Part shown: positions 54,116 through 63,358 of the stretch, piece by piece | Layout of the letters: every line of letters begins with the position of its first letter | Position numbering within the stretch: the first letter of the stretch is position 1 | NCBI RefSeq assembly: GCF_005938225.1 | Contig: NZ_VCPC01000001.1 | Span: 558,001 to 622,000, forward strand | Direction: 5' to 3' | Source: Arenibacterium halophilum | Lineage (GTDB): Bacteria > Pseudomonadota > Alphaproteobacteria > Rhodobacterales > Rhodobacteraceae | DNA: 64,000 nucleotides | Made by a program: the position numbers and the translations under genes | The notes under the pieces: model-generated | The model's input: the letters and a program-made list of their open reading frames with translations, nothing else | The model's database searches: none | What the model was told of the DNA's origin: nothing

Positions 54116-54645
54116 TGCATCAACTCCCCGTGGGCGGCATGCCCGCTCATCCCGATTTCCGCGGGACGCACGTAACTTTCCGGCACATCGCCCCATTGGA
54201 CGATGCGTCCACCCCTGTCCGCTACGAAGGCGGTCGCATCCTCACGGCGGCTGAACGGTAGCGCTTCCGGCACCCCCATTCCGCCAAGCTGATCGCTCTC
54301 GATGACGAGAAAGGAGGTTTCGGCAGCCTGCCAGTTGGCGATGCCCGGCACGCTCCAGCTTTCCGCGTGGCTCATGTCGGAGACGAAGACCGCAGTTACC
54401 TCCATTTCGCGCTCCGGGTCATGCATATAGGCGACGGCATCGGACACTTGGCTGAACCAGAGCGGCTCTGCCCGGCCTTTCAGGTGGACCTGCGCCTTGG
54501 GACCAGGATGGTCCGCGACGAACATCTGGCAGTAATGGCCGAGCGCATCGTCCGTCATCTCGACGGGGACAACGACGCTCGCCACATCTTCCTTGCAGCC
54601 GGTCAGGGCCAGAGACACGGCAAGGGCGAACACGACTTTCTTCAT
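54112..54645 (-). CDS. nosL: NosL, copper lipoprotein chaperone
   Basis: A 177-residue outer-membrane-type lipoprotein. It starts MKKVVFALAVSLALTGC with lipobox LTGC. HYCQMFVADHPGPKAQVHL carries the Cys-x-Met copper(I) site. NosL delivers copper for the NosZ CuZ cluster together with NosDFY. It is coupled by ATGA overlaps to nosY upstream and nosX downstream. Confidence 0.94.
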   Translation of the reverse strand: MKKVVFALAVSLALTGCKEDVASVVVPVEMTDDALGHYCQMFVADHPGPKAQVHLKGRAEPLWFSQVSDAVAYMHDPEREMEVTAVFVSDMSHAESWSVPGIANWQAAETSFLVIESDQLGGMGVPEALPFSRREDATAFVADRGGRIVQWGDVPESYVRPAEIGMSGHAAHGELMQ

Positions 54646-55469
54646 GGGACAATCCTTTTGGTGCGGGCGGAGCCGATGGCGATGGTTGCCACCAGCCAAA
54701 GCCCGAGGGCGGCCAGCGCGGCCACCGGCGGGAACGGAAGGGTTTGCGAAAGGCCGTCGATCCCTGCGACGGGCGCGGCGTCGATCATGGCAAGGTTATA
54801 GAGGCGAAACGCATCGGCGGGATTCGCGATGACAAGCCACGGGAACACGTGGGTGGCGAAGATGCCCTCACCCGCCGCCATGATGGCACCCAGAAGCGCA
54901 ACGTCATAAAGGACGACCAGCAGCAGCCAGACACCCACAGCGGCCGCGGCGGCCCGCGCTGTTCGCCCGGTCAGCGCGGACAGCATCAGCCCGATCCCGA
55001 CGAAGATCGCCCCCAGCCCGCCCGCCGATAGCATCAACCGAAGCCACGCCAACACGCCGTCCCCGCTGATCTCGGCCAGGAAACCGATGATACATCCGAC
55101 TGTGCCGAAGGCGATCAGGATGGCCACGCAGACCGCAACCGTCTGGGCCAGAAACTTCCCGACGAACACCTCCCACCGACGGACCGGCGTGGCAAAGGTC
55201 AGGGCAAGGGACCCTCGCTCGACCTCTCCGGAAATCGAGTCATAGGACATGAGCAAGGCGATCAGCGGGATCAGGTAGACCGAAAGGGTCGCAAGGCTGA
55301 CCGCCGTCAGGGTCAGCACATCGACCTTCAGGTCACTTCCCTGCCCGGCACCAAAGAGCGCCAGCGCCAAAGCGAACAAGCCAAGCACTGCGGTTGCCAG
55401 AATGACCCAGAGGTTACGGCGCGCCTGCCGCAACTCCTGCCCGAAAACGGTGCCGATGCGCGTGCTCAT
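54642..55469 (-). CDS. nosY: NosY, ABC transporter permease
   Basis: A 275-residue inner-membrane permease with six predicted helices. MSYDSISGEVERGSLALTFA is the conserved cytoplasmic segment of ABC-2 type permeases of this group. With NosF and NosD it forms the transporter-like machine that matures the copper-sulfide CuZ centre. The start overlaps nosF and the stop overlaps nosL by 4 bp. Confidence 0.94.
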   Translation of the reverse strand: MSTRIGTVFGQELRQARRNLWVILATAVLGLFALALALFGAGQGSDLKVDVLTLTAVSLATLSVYLIPLIALLMSYDSISGEVERGSLALTFATPVRRWEVFVGKFLAQTVAVCVAILIAFGTVGCIIGFLAEISGDGVLAWLRLMLSAGGLGAIFVGIGLMLSALTGRTARAAAAAVGVWLLLVVLYDVALLGAIMAAGEGIFATHVFPWLVIANPADAFRLYNLAMIDAAPVAGIDGLSQTLPFPPVAALAALGLWLVATIAIGSARTKRIVP

Positions 55470-56374
55470 ATCTGGTCCTCCGTCGGGCCCATTCGGGAAA
55501 AATGCCTGTAGATATCAGTGAGACCCGGCGGACAAATCTCGATGTCCCGCAGCCTGTCTTGGTGCTGCCCCAGGCGCGCGAGAAGGTCCACCTTCGCTCC
55601 CTGCGCGCAATCGAGGTCCAGACGGCATCCGTTGATCCGCCGCCCGCCGAATTCTCCATGAAGATCGTCTGCCGCCCCCGGCTTGGCCGATATGCGGATC
55701 GTGGTCGGCAAACCTGCCTCCTGGGCCAACTCTGCCAGGGTGCCCTCTGCCTTCAGCCGTCCGCGGGCGAGAATCGCAATGCGGTCCGTCTTGTCCTGCA
55801 CTTCCTCCAGCCCGTGCGACGAGAGCAGCACGGCAGATCCCCGGGCAGCCGCATCGGCGATCACCTCGTAGAACTCGTGCCGCGACACCGGATCGAGACC
55901 GCTGGTCGGTTCGTCGAGCAGAAGAAGCCTCGGGGCGCCGATGAGGGCCTGCGCCAGCCCAAGACGCTGGCGCATCCCCTTGGAATAGGCCCCGACCGCC
56001 CGATCAGCGGCATCCAGAAGGCCGACACGCGCCAAAAGGTCCGAAACCTCGGCTTTCGGTGTTCCCCGCAGGCCTGAAAAATAGCTCAGCACCTCGCGGC
56101 CCGACAGGTTCCTCTGGAACGAGACGACCTCGGGGAGGTAGTTCACGGCCTCCCTGGCCGCGTTGGACCCCGGCGCGTGGCCAGCAACGGCAACGGTGCC
56201 GGAGCTTGGACGCAGAAACCCGAGGACCGTCTTGAACAACGTAGACTTGCCGGCACCGTTATGGCCGAGCAACGCCAACCGCTCGCCGGGCTGAACGGAC
56301 AGCGAAACATCGTCGAGAACCTTCTGTCCACCGAAAGACAGACATAGAGCATTGATGGCGAGAATTGCAGTCAT
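55466..56374 (-). CDS. nosF: NosF, ABC transporter ATP-binding protein
   Basis: A 302-residue ATPase. Walker A is GHNGAGKST at residues 37-45, signature YSKGMRQRLGLAQALIGAP and Walker B LLLLDEPTSGLDP. It energises NosY in CuZ biogenesis. The start overlaps the nosD stop by ATGA. Confidence 0.95.
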   Translation of the reverse strand: MTAILAINALCLSFGGQKVLDDVSLSVQPGERLALLGHNGAGKSTLFKTVLGFLRPSSGTVAVAGHAPGSNAAREAVNYLPEVVSFQRNLSGREVLSYFSGLRGTPKAEVSDLLARVGLLDAADRAVGAYSKGMRQRLGLAQALIGAPRLLLLDEPTSGLDPVSRHEFYEVIADAAARGSAVLLSSHGLEEVQDKTDRIAILARGRLKAEGTLAELAQEAGLPTTIRISAKPGAADDLHGEFGGRRINGCRLDLDCAQGAKVDLLARLGQHQDRLRDIEICPPGLTDIYRHFSRMGPTEDQI

Positions 56375-57624
56375 GATGGTTCTCCTTGCGGCAGTCCGGT
56401 TCCGGTCGGCGACGTCAGCGGATGGGTATCGGTCACGCCACCGGGCAATAGCCCAGGGAACCTTGACTGCGACCAGCGGATGAGCTGCATGGCCGGTGCC
56501 CCCATCAGCAGCCGTGCCGCCGGCTGCGACCAGACAAGCCGGTCGATACTGTCATTGGGCCGATAAGGACTGTCGGCGATGCCATCGCCGTTCACGTCAA
56601 AGGCGACGTGATCGGACCAGTAGTTGCCGATGCCGTCGGCCGACCATTCCATCCACGTGGTGCCGACGTATTTCACCTGGGTTCTGTTACCGATGAAGGC
56701 ATTTCGGGCCAGCACGTTGCCTTGGCTGCCTGCGGTAAAGTGGACACCGATCCCACATCCTTCGAAGCGGTTGCCCTCGAACCGGTTATGGTTTGAATTG
56801 TAGATGAACAGGCATTTTTCGCCGCCATTGCGCACTTCGTTCCGACGCATTTCGGCGCGGTTGGCGAAGTTCATGAAAAAGCCGTGGTTGGCATCTCCGT
56901 CCGACAGGTTCCGTTCGACGATCAGCCGCGTCGAATACATGAAGGCGAAGCCCATGTCGTTGCCACGGCTGATATTGTCAGTGACCTCGATCCGGTTGGC
57001 ATACATAGAATGGAACGCGAACCGCAGATCGCTGAAACGGTTGCGCCGGTAGACCGCGTCATTTGACGTCGTGATGAACACGCCGTCCCGGCCTTTCGAG
57101 ATCTGGTTGTCTTCGACCGTGAGCCCCGGTGCGTTCCAGACGTAAATGCCCGGTCCGCGTTCCGCGACACGGAGGTCGTTGCGGCCGTCGATCCGGTTGT
57201 TTCTGATGGTGACATCACGGGCACCATGAACGTCGATCCCGATCAGGTTCCCGTTCAACGTCACTCCGTCGATGATGGTGCCCTTGGCCGCCTTCGTCAG
57301 GCGAATGCCGCTGTCGAGATCGCTGAGCCGGGCACCCGCGCCCGAAATTGTAAGCGCGGTGATCGTCACGCCGCCGGTATCGACCGTGACGACGGAGCCC
57401 TCGCCCGGACCTTCGATCCGGGCAAGAGGTCCCGTGAGCGTAACAGGTGTCTTGATAATCACCGGCCCGGCATAGGTGCCTTCCCCAAGCACCAATGTAT
57501 CGCCGGGCCGGACGGTCGCGAGGGCCCGCACCAGCGCCCCCGGTCCCGGCCGCACCTCGACCGTCTCCGCAAGGGACGCAAGCGGAGCGAGGCAAAGGGC
57601 CAGCACGAAAACCAGAGAGCGCAT
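56371..57624 (-). CDS. nosD: NosD, periplasmic beta-helix protein for CuZ assembly
   Basis: A 417-residue protein with signal peptide MRSLVFVLALCLAPLASLAE and a long run of PbH1/CASH beta-helix repeats (DVTIRNNRIDGRNDLRV, GLTVEDNQISKGRDGVFIT and others). The start at 57624 follows AGGGGAGGGG; a longer frame upstream overlaps nosZ and is not used. It supports sulfur and copper delivery to NosZ together with NosFY and NosL. Confidence 0.94.
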   Translation of the reverse strand: MRSLVFVLALCLAPLASLAETVEVRPGPGALVRALATVRPGDTLVLGEGTYAGPVIIKTPVTLTGPLARIEGPGEGSVVTVDTGGVTITALTISGAGARLSDLDSGIRLTKAAKGTIIDGVTLNGNLIGIDVHGARDVTIRNNRIDGRNDLRVAERGPGIYVWNAPGLTVEDNQISKGRDGVFITTSNDAVYRRNRFSDLRFAFHSMYANRIEVTDNISRGNDMGFAFMYSTRLIVERNLSDGDANHGFFMNFANRAEMRRNEVRNGGEKCLFIYNSNHNRFEGNRFEGCGIGVHFTAGSQGNVLARNAFIGNRTQVKYVGTTWMEWSADGIGNYWSDHVAFDVNGDGIADSPYRPNDSIDRLVWSQPAARLLMGAPAMQLIRWSQSRFPGLLPGGVTDTHPLTSPTGTGLPQGEPS

Positions 57625-57641
57625 GATCCGGTCCCCTCCCC

Positions 57642-59540
57642 TTACGCGACCGGTTTCACGAGCATGCGGCCGCGCATCTCCATGTGGAGCGCGTGACAGA
57701 ACCACTGGCAGTAATACCAGTGCACGCCCGGACGATCGGCGGTGAAGGTCACCGACGCCGTGGCCTGCGGACCAACCTCGAAGGCGATACCGTGGTTGCC
57801 CAGGGTGAAGCCATGGGTCAGGTCGTCGACCTCGTCCATGTTGGTGATGTAGACCGTCACCTCGTCGCCCTGTGTCACCTCGAACTGATCGAGGCTGAAG
57901 GCCGGCGCGACCGAGTGCATGTAGACCCGCACCTTGTTGCCGTCCCGGATCACATCGGCTCCGTATTCCAGTTCCACGCCGTCCTTCTCGGCCTGAAGCC
58001 GCGCCTCTTCCCACAGGCTGTCACCGCGATCATAGATCGACACGGGGTTCACCTTGTCGGCGCGCACGAGGATACAGTCATGCGGCTCGGCAAAGGTCGG
58101 GCCGTCGTGGACAAGCGCCATCTTCTCGCCCGAGATGTCGATCACCTGGTCGTTCTCGGGTTTCAGCGGGCCAACGTTCAGGAACCGGTCTTTCGAGAAC
58201 TTGTTCAGCGAGATCAGGAACTGCCCATCCGCCTCAAGCGTCTCGCCCATCGTGGTGTGGTTGTGGCCCGGCTGGTAATGCACATCGATCTTCTCGATGA
58301 TCGGGTCCACGTCTTCGCCGTTGAAGGCCTTGATGGCGTCCTCGATGTTCCACTTCACCATTTGGCTGTCGAGGAAGAGCGTAGTGAAAGCATTGCCCTT
58401 GCCATCATAGGCGGTGTGAAGCGGGCCGAGGCCCAGCTGCGGCTCTGCGACCACGGCCGAGCGCGGTTCTGCCCCGCCGAAGACCTCGGGCAGCTTGGTC
58501 ACGTCGATCACGGTCACCGTGGGCGACAGCTTGCCATTTATACACAGGTGGCGTTTGTCCGGAGCCATGTTGCAGCCATGCGGGCTGTTCGACACAGGGA
58601 TATACTGGGTGTATTTCCCGGCTTCACGACCGTCGATGACCTTCACACCGTTGTATTCGGTGTAATCCCCGGCCGCGATGCCGGCCTCGATCGCCTTGAT
58701 GTCGAAGATGACGACCCAGTCCTGCTCGTTCGCGGTCATGTCCGCCAGCGTGACCCCGTTCTCGGAGTTGTAACAGGTCGAGAAGGCATAGAGCCCGTCA
58801 TAATCCGCATCGCAGTTGTCGAGGTTGCCGTTGACGATCACTTGCCAGGCGATCTCCATCGTGTCGCCGTCGATGGCGGTGAAGATCGAGACGTATTTCT
58901 CGGGCTCATCCAGCACGATGCCGTCGTTCGGCAGCGGGATGCGGTGTTCGCCGTTGGCGAAAACGTAGCCGGTGCGCGGGTATTTTTGCGGCCGCAGACC
59001 GTGGATGTCCGACGTGTTCGGAATCTCGATGATCTTGTCGGTTTTCATGATGTCGCAGCGGATGCGCGCGACGCGGGTATTCGCTTTGTCGTTGGCGAAC
59101 AGGTAGCGCCCGTCATAGGTGCCTTCGGTAAAGGACATGTGCGGGTGGTGCAGGTCGCCGTTGTCGTAGGTCACGCGCCCCCGCTTGGCGAGAAACTCTT
59201 TCGTCTCCGGCAGAAGCCCCTCGGTCAGGATCTTCAGGCTTTCGTTGGTAGAGCCCCAGCCGGTCGCCGAGCAGCGGTTGAACACCGGGATACGCATAAG
59301 TTCACGCATGGAGGGCACGCCGATGATGCGCACCTCGCCCGACTGGCCCGAGGACCAGAAGCCGTAGTAGCTGTCCAGCTCGCCCGGTGCGACCTCAATC
59401 GAGGCCGTCGCGGCCGCCGCCTTGCGGGTCGACGCAAGCAGGCCCAGCCCGCTGCTCCCGGCGACCGTCGCGAGCGCGGCGACGCCAGCCGTCCCCTTGA
59501 AAAGTCCCCTGCGGGACACACCCTTGGTTTCTTCGCTCAT
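57642..59540 (-). CDS. nosZ: nitrous-oxide reductase
   Basis: A 632-residue Tat-exported clade I Nos[21 protein letters not shown] is the Tat signal. CuZ histidines appear in [43 protein letters not shown] and AEPHDC. The C-terminal CuA site is [12 protein letters not shown]. It reduces N2O to N2 in the periplasm. GGAGGAAAG precedes the start at 59540. nosR lies 13 bp upstream and nosD 17 bp downstream. Confidence 0.97.
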   Translation of the reverse strand: MSEETKGVSRRGLFKGTAGVAALATVAGSSGLGLLASTRKAAAATASIEVAPGELDSYYGFWSSGQSGEVRIIGVPSMRELMRIPVFNRCSATGWGSTNESLKILTEGLLPETKEFLAKRGRVTYDNGDLHHPHMSFTEGTYDGRYLFANDKANTRVARIRCDIMKTDKIIEIPNTSDIHGLRPQKYPRTGYVFANGEHRIPLPNDGIVLDEPEKYVSIFTAIDGDTMEIAWQVIVNGNLDNCDADYDGLYAFSTCYNSENGVTLADMTANEQDWVVIFDIKAIEAGIAAGDYTEYNGVKVIDGREAGKYTQYIPVSNSPHGCNMAPDKRHLCINGKLSPTVTVIDVTKLPEVFGGAEPRSAVVAEPQLGLGPLHTAYDGKGNAFTTLFLDSQMVKWNIEDAIKAFNGEDVDPIIEKIDVHYQPGHNHTTMGETLEADGQFLISLNKFSKDRFLNVGPLKPENDQVIDISGEKMALVHDGPTFAEPHDCILVRADKVNPVSIYDRGDSLWEEARLQAEKDGVELEYGADVIRDGNKVRVYMHSVAPAFSLDQFEVTQGDEVTVYITNMDEVDDLTHGFTLGNHGIAFEVGPQATASVTFTADRPGVHWYYCQWFCHALHMEMRGRMLVKPVA

Positions 59541-59553
59541 TGTCTTTCCTCCT

Positions 59554-61734
59554 TCATTTGGCATTGGAAAGTTGGTTGGGATGACCGAGGTTCGGTCGTT
59601 CGGCATGGGCCGCGAGCGCTGCCGCCGATGCCGCGTCCTTGGCGCGCCGTTTGTCGGTCTTGATGACGACAGGACAGCGCGCGTGATCCTGGTAGAGCAC
59701 CTGACAATTCAGACAGGAGATGCACTCGTTCGGGTTGATCTCGCCCGTCGGGTGGATGGCATCGACCGGGCAGTCCGTCGCGCAGAGCTGGCACGGGTTG
59801 CCGCATTCCTTGTAGCGTTTAAGCCAGCGGAACATGTGCAGTCGTGCGGGGATGGCGAGGCCACCGCCGAGGGGGCAGACGTAGCGGCAATAGAACCGCT
59901 CGATGAACAGCCCCGGCAGCAGGAAGGCGAATGCGATCAAGACGTAAGGCAGAGGCCGCGCGAATTTCAGGATGATCGCAGTCTTGAACGGCTCAACTTC
60001 GGCGAACCGCTCGGCCAGTTCGAGCGAATAGAGCGACAGGCCGAAGAGTCCGAGAAAGATGATGTATTTGACCGCCCAGAGCCGCTCGTGCAGGCCCCAA
60101 AGCAACGTCACCTGCGGCACCCGGAACCGGCGCGCGATCTTGTTCGACAGTTCCTGAAGCGCGCCGAACGGGCACAGCCAGCCACAGTAGGCCCCACGCC
60201 CCCAGAACAGCAGGGCTGCCGCCACGGCGAACCAAAGGATGAAGATCAGCGGGTCCATCAGGAAGGTGTTCCACTGGAAGTCACTGAAAAGAGCGTTCAC
60301 CACCGCGAGAATGTTCACGACCGAGAGCTGCGCATTGGCGATCCAGCCGACAAAGACGAGCGTGAACACGAGGTAGGCGTTGCGCAGGATCGCGAAGGTT
60401 CGCGCGTTCCGGGTCGCGAAGGCCTGGAAAAAGAAGATGCCCGACAGGAGCGCCAGCGCGATGGCAAGAACGATCACCTGTAGCCGCTTGGTGTCCCATA
60501 TCCGTTGCCAGAGCGCGTCGCGGGCGTCCGTGTCGGCCGCTACCGGTTCCGCCTGTGCGACGGGTTTAGAAGGAACCTCGCGCACATATGGGGACGGCAA
60601 CTCGTAGCCCAGGTCATAGGTCAGGAAGACCTTCTCGATCGGACCGACGGCACGGCTGACGAGGAACTGTAGCCGGAAGGGCCTGGCCGGATCGAACCCA
60701 GACGCTGCGGGGACGATGAACAAGTCCATCTCTCCGAACTCCGGGGCGCCCTCGGCCGCGATCTGTCCGATGCGCTGATGCCCGCGATCGCGAAACCGAT
60801 AGGACATCTCACCCTGGATCAGCTGGAAACGGTCGAAAATGCCGCCGCGCACGTAGCCCGAGCCCTTGAAGGACCATTCCCCGGCCCCGAAAACGGCGAT
60901 GGCGTGGTCACCCGGTTCCAACCGTGCGGCCAGATTGCCCCAGCCCGCCTCGCCCAGCAGCGAGCGCCCAATGGCGGGATGGCTAACCAGCGCTGTCCGG
61001 ACATCGACATAAGCCTCATCGGGTGCCGCTGTTTCCGCGTTTTTCTCCGTCCGCTGATCACCGAGCGCGGCGAAATCCGCATTGATTGTTCCGACATCCA
61101 GCATGAGGCGGCGAATGGCACCATTGCCGGCCAGCGTTTCCCAGTCAGTCACTTGACCGGCATCGGGGGCGATCTCTTTTCTCGGACCTGATGCGGACGG
61201 GGCCGCGAAACCGTCCAGCCCCAACGCGCGGGCAGCCTTCACGCCGGCCCTCAGGATCGAGTCGTCGATCACCATGATGGTGACCGTGGCCCCCGAGACG
61301 ATTTCCAGGTCATCCGTATCCCTCGGACCCGCCACAGACCGCAGATCGAACCCGGTATAGTGGTCGATGACCGCCCGGATCTCGCTCTCGGGGATACCGA
61401 CCAGAACGATCGGCTCCGAATGCTTGATCAGCTTCGCACCGGTCAGATGTGCCTCGGGCGAGAGGCCCACGAGTATGTGGATCGGTTTGCCGGAATACCC
61501 GGTCGTGGGCACGAAATCAGAGGTCAGGAACACCCAACCGATCGTGTCGCTCCCCTTCAGCGTCGGCACGAGCCCGTCGTCGCGTGGAACACCGAAGGCC
61601 TCGGCTCCAGGCACGAGCTCCTGGGGCTCTACAGCCTCAAGGAATTGATCCACCATAGGCGCCGCGAAGGCCTGAACAGCAATGCTCATCAGGACGGCCA
61701 CCGCCCAAGCAATCTGGCGTATCGCGCTTCGCAT
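59554..61734 (-). CDS. nosR: NosR, membrane flavo-iron-sulfur protein of N2O respiration
   Basis: A 726-residue protein. It has a signal, a periplasmic FMN-binding domain (SGATVT holds the FMN-linked Thr), about six transmembrane helices with [10 protein letters not shown] and [10 protein letters not shown], and a C-terminal 2x[4Fe-4S] ferredoxin part ([34 protein letters not shown]). It provides electrons and is needed for nosZ expression and NosZ activity. NosX flavinylates it. An NnrR-like box is about 75 bp before the ATG. Confidence 0.96.
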   Translation of the reverse strand: MRSAIRQIAWAVAVLMSIAVQAFAAPMVDQFLEAVEPQELVPGAEAFGVPRDDGLVPTLKGSDTIGWVFLTSDFVPTTGYSGKPIHILVGLSPEAHLTGAKLIKHSEPIVLVGIPESEIRAVIDHYTGFDLRSVAGPRDTDDLEIVSGATVTIMVIDDSILRAGVKAARALGLDGFAAPSASGPRKEIAPDAGQVTDWETLAGNGAIRRLMLDVGTINADFAALGDQRTEKNAETAAPDEAYVDVRTALVSHPAIGRSLLGEAGWGNLAARLEPGDHAIAVFGAGEWSFKGSGYVRGGIFDRFQLIQGEMSYRFRDRGHQRIGQIAAEGAPEFGEMDLFIVPAASGFDPARPFRLQFLVSRAVGPIEKVFLTYDLGYELPSPYVREVPSKPVAQAEPVAADTDARDALWQRIWDTKRLQVIVLAIALALLSGIFFFQAFATRNARTFAILRNAYLVFTLVFVGWIANAQLSVVNILAVVNALFSDFQWNTFLMDPLIFILWFAVAAALLFWGRGAYCGWLCPFGALQELSNKIARRFRVPQVTLLWGLHERLWAVKYIIFLGLFGLSLYSLELAERFAEVEPFKTAIILKFARPLPYVLIAFAFLLPGLFIERFYCRYVCPLGGGLAIPARLHMFRWLKRYKECGNPCQLCATDCPVDAIHPTGEINPNECISCLNCQVLYQDHARCPVVIKTDKRRAKDAASAAALAAHAERPNLGHPNQLSNAK

Positions 61735-61802
61735 CTTCTCGCCGCCTCACATCAGCCCAAACTTCTTTAGGCGTTGCTTAAAGGCAGGGCCGGGTGCGGA
61801 GT

Positions 61803-61816
61803 TTGCGATAGAGCAA
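61803..61816 (-). promoter_or_regulatory. NnrR/DNR-like box of nosR
   Basis: TTGCGATAGAGCAA (one mismatch) is centred about 75 bp before nosR, matching the spacing at nirK. Confidence 0.75.
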
Positions 61817-61847
61817 CGTTCTCGGCGAATTACGGGTGCGGTGAAAC

Positions 61848-61872
61848 GAAAAGCGGGGCCTTGGGCCCCGCT
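61848..61872 (-). terminator. Rho-independent terminator of tatA
   Basis: On the minus strand AGCGGGGCC, loop CAA and GGCCCCGCT make a perfect 9-bp stem followed by TTTT. It separates tatA from the nosR promoter. Confidence 0.9.
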
Positions 61873-61902
61873 CTCTCTTTATGTCTTTCTTTTGCACGCG
61901 GT

Positions 61903-62073
61903 TCAGGCGGCTGTGGTCTGGTCCGTCTCCGGCTCCTGCTTGATACCGCGACGGAAGGCGGTCAATCCCTGTCCCACCTCGCCCATGATCGAGGAAATCT
62001 TGCCGCGCCCGAACAGCACGATCACTACGACGAGGATGATCGCCAGACCCGGCAATCCGATATTGTTCAGCAT
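61903..62073 (-). CDS. tatA: small TatA/E-family translocase subunit between nap and nos
   Basis: A 56-residue protein starting MLNNIGLPGLAIILVVVIVL. One transmembrane helix (about 6-20) is followed by FGRGK, an amphipathic helix, and a short acidic tail: the TatA/TatE layout in miniature. Its position between napC and nosR, with its own NnrR-like box about 113 bp upstream and a terminator after it, suggests a dedicated helper for exporting Tat substrates encoded here (NapA, NosZ, NirK, NosX). AAAGGAC precedes the ATG. Confidence 0.85.
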   Translation of the reverse strand: MLNNIGLPGLAIILVVVIVLFGRGKISSIMGEVGQGLTAFRRGIKQEPETDQTTAA

Positions 62074-62179
62074 AACGTCATGTCCTTTATTGCAATTACA
62101 CCGGCACGTCGGCCGCGCCTAACTTCGCACGAAAGGCGAAGAACGCTGGTAGACATGCGCTTCCCTGCGGCTGCTGTCT

Positions 62180-62193
62180 TTGCGCTTCAGCAA
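62180..62193 (-). promoter_or_regulatory. NnrR/DNR-like box before tatA
   Basis: TTGCGCTTCAGCAA has the same half sites as the nosR box. It lies in the napC-tatA gap, centred about 113 bp before tatA, and could drive tatA independently of nap. Confidence 0.6.
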
Positions 62194-62205
62194 ACTCGCG
62201 AGGCT

Positions 62206-62898
62206 TCAGTCGCCGATCTGCCGTTCCATAAGAAAACTCTGGATCTCCTCCGCCGGTGAAAGACCGGGCTGCGTCTCGCCCTGAAGTTCCTTTGGCACGG
62301 TCCAGCCCGGTTCGACGCCGGTCATGTCCGGGAGCTCGTGCGCGATGCCCTTGTGACAATCGATGCAGGTTCGCTGACCGGACAGCAGGTATTCGGTGTG
62401 GATCTCCGCCGCGCGCGGAGATTGGCGGCTGAAGTCCATCGCCACTTCTGAATGGCAGTTCCGGCATTCAAGGCTGTCGTTGGCCTTCAGCCGCGACCAT
62501 TCACGCTTCGCCATGACCAATCGGTGTTCCAGGAACTTCTGGCGGGTATCGATGGTCCCGAAGATCTTGCCCCAGACCTCTTTCGACGCCTGCATCTTGC
62601 GGGCGATCTTGTCGGTCCATTCGTGCGGCACGTGGCAGTCGGGACACCCTGCCCTTACCCCGGACCGATTAGAGAAATGGACGGTGTGCGACAGCTCTTC
62701 GAAGACGTTATCCCGCATCTCGTGGCAGGAGACGCAAAAGTCCTCGGTGTTGGTGTATTCGAGCGCAGTGTTGAAACCGCCCCAGAAGATCACCCCGCCA
62801 ACGAACCCTCCCAGGGTCAAGAACCCGAGCCCAAGCGTCCCCGCGGGGGTCCACAAGACATTCCAGAACCAGCGGAAAGGGGCAAGTATCCAGCGCAT
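62206..62898 (-). CDS. napC: NapC, tetrahaem quinol dehydrogenase
   Basis: A 230-residue membrane-anchored NapC/NirT cytochrome. It starts [20 protein letters not shown]; an N-terminal helix anchors it. Four CXXCH motifs are seen: CVSCH, CPDCH, CRNCH and CIDCH. It oxidises quinol and feeds NapAB. The start is 1 bp from the napB stop. Confidence 0.96.
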   Translation of the reverse strand: MRWILAPFRWFWNVLWTPAGTLGLGFLTLGGFVGGVIFWGGFNTALEYTNTEDFCVSCHEMRDNVFEELSHTVHFSNRSGVRAGCPDCHVPHEWTDKIARKMQASKEVWGKIFGTIDTRQKFLEHRLVMAKREWSRLKANDSLECRNCHSEVAMDFSRQSPRAAEIHTEYLLSGQRTCIDCHKGIAHELPDMTGVEPGWTVPKELQGETQPGLSPAEEIQSFLMERQIGD

Positions 62899-62899
62899 G

Positions 62900-63358
62900 T
62901 CACTCACTCCCAGCGCCTGACGCGCCCATTTCAGACATGTCTGTGAAGGTATTGCCAATCAGTGCCGACGTATCGGCCTGTGGCACATGGCACTGAGTGC
63001 AGAAATACCGACGGGGGGACACGTCGGCGAGCATCTGAGCGTCGCGCGTCATATAATGCGTGATCGAGATCATCGGGGCACCGGACCCGAGTGAATGTTC
63101 GCGTTTGTGGCAGGACATGCAGCGGTTCGCATTGACCGACAGCTGGTAACCCTCGATCGAATGCGGGATCACCGGCGGCTGTTCTGGATAAGCCCGCATC
63201 TGGCGCACGTCGTCGGTCACATAGCGTTCCAACGGGGCGGCTGGCACAGGCTCCATCGGGTTAGGGGACGGTCCGGAAAGCTCCGGCACGTTCTGAGCAA
63301 GAACGAAGGTCGCCGTAAGGCAGGCGCCGAGGATAGTGGGAAGGCGAAGATGTCTCAT
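62900..63358 (-). CDS. napB: NapB, dihaem cytochrome c subunit of periplasmic nitrate reductase
   Basis: A 152-residue periplasmic cytochrome with signal peptide [20 protein letters not shown] and two haem sites, CMSCH and CTQCH. It passes electrons from NapC to NapA. The ATG overlaps the napA stop by one base (TGATG). Confidence 0.95.
   Translation of the reverse strand: MRHLRLPTILGACLTATFVLAQNVPELSGPSPNPMEPVPAAPLERYVTDDVRQMRAYPEQPPVIPHSIEGYQLSVNANRCMSCHKREHSLGSGAPMISITHYMTRDAQMLADVSPRRYFCTQCHVPQADTSALIGNTFTDMSEMGASGAGSE

Noticed and set aside
57684-59663. 659-codon plus-strand open frame
   Set aside because: It is antisense to nosZ, whose copper ligands are evident on the minus strand.
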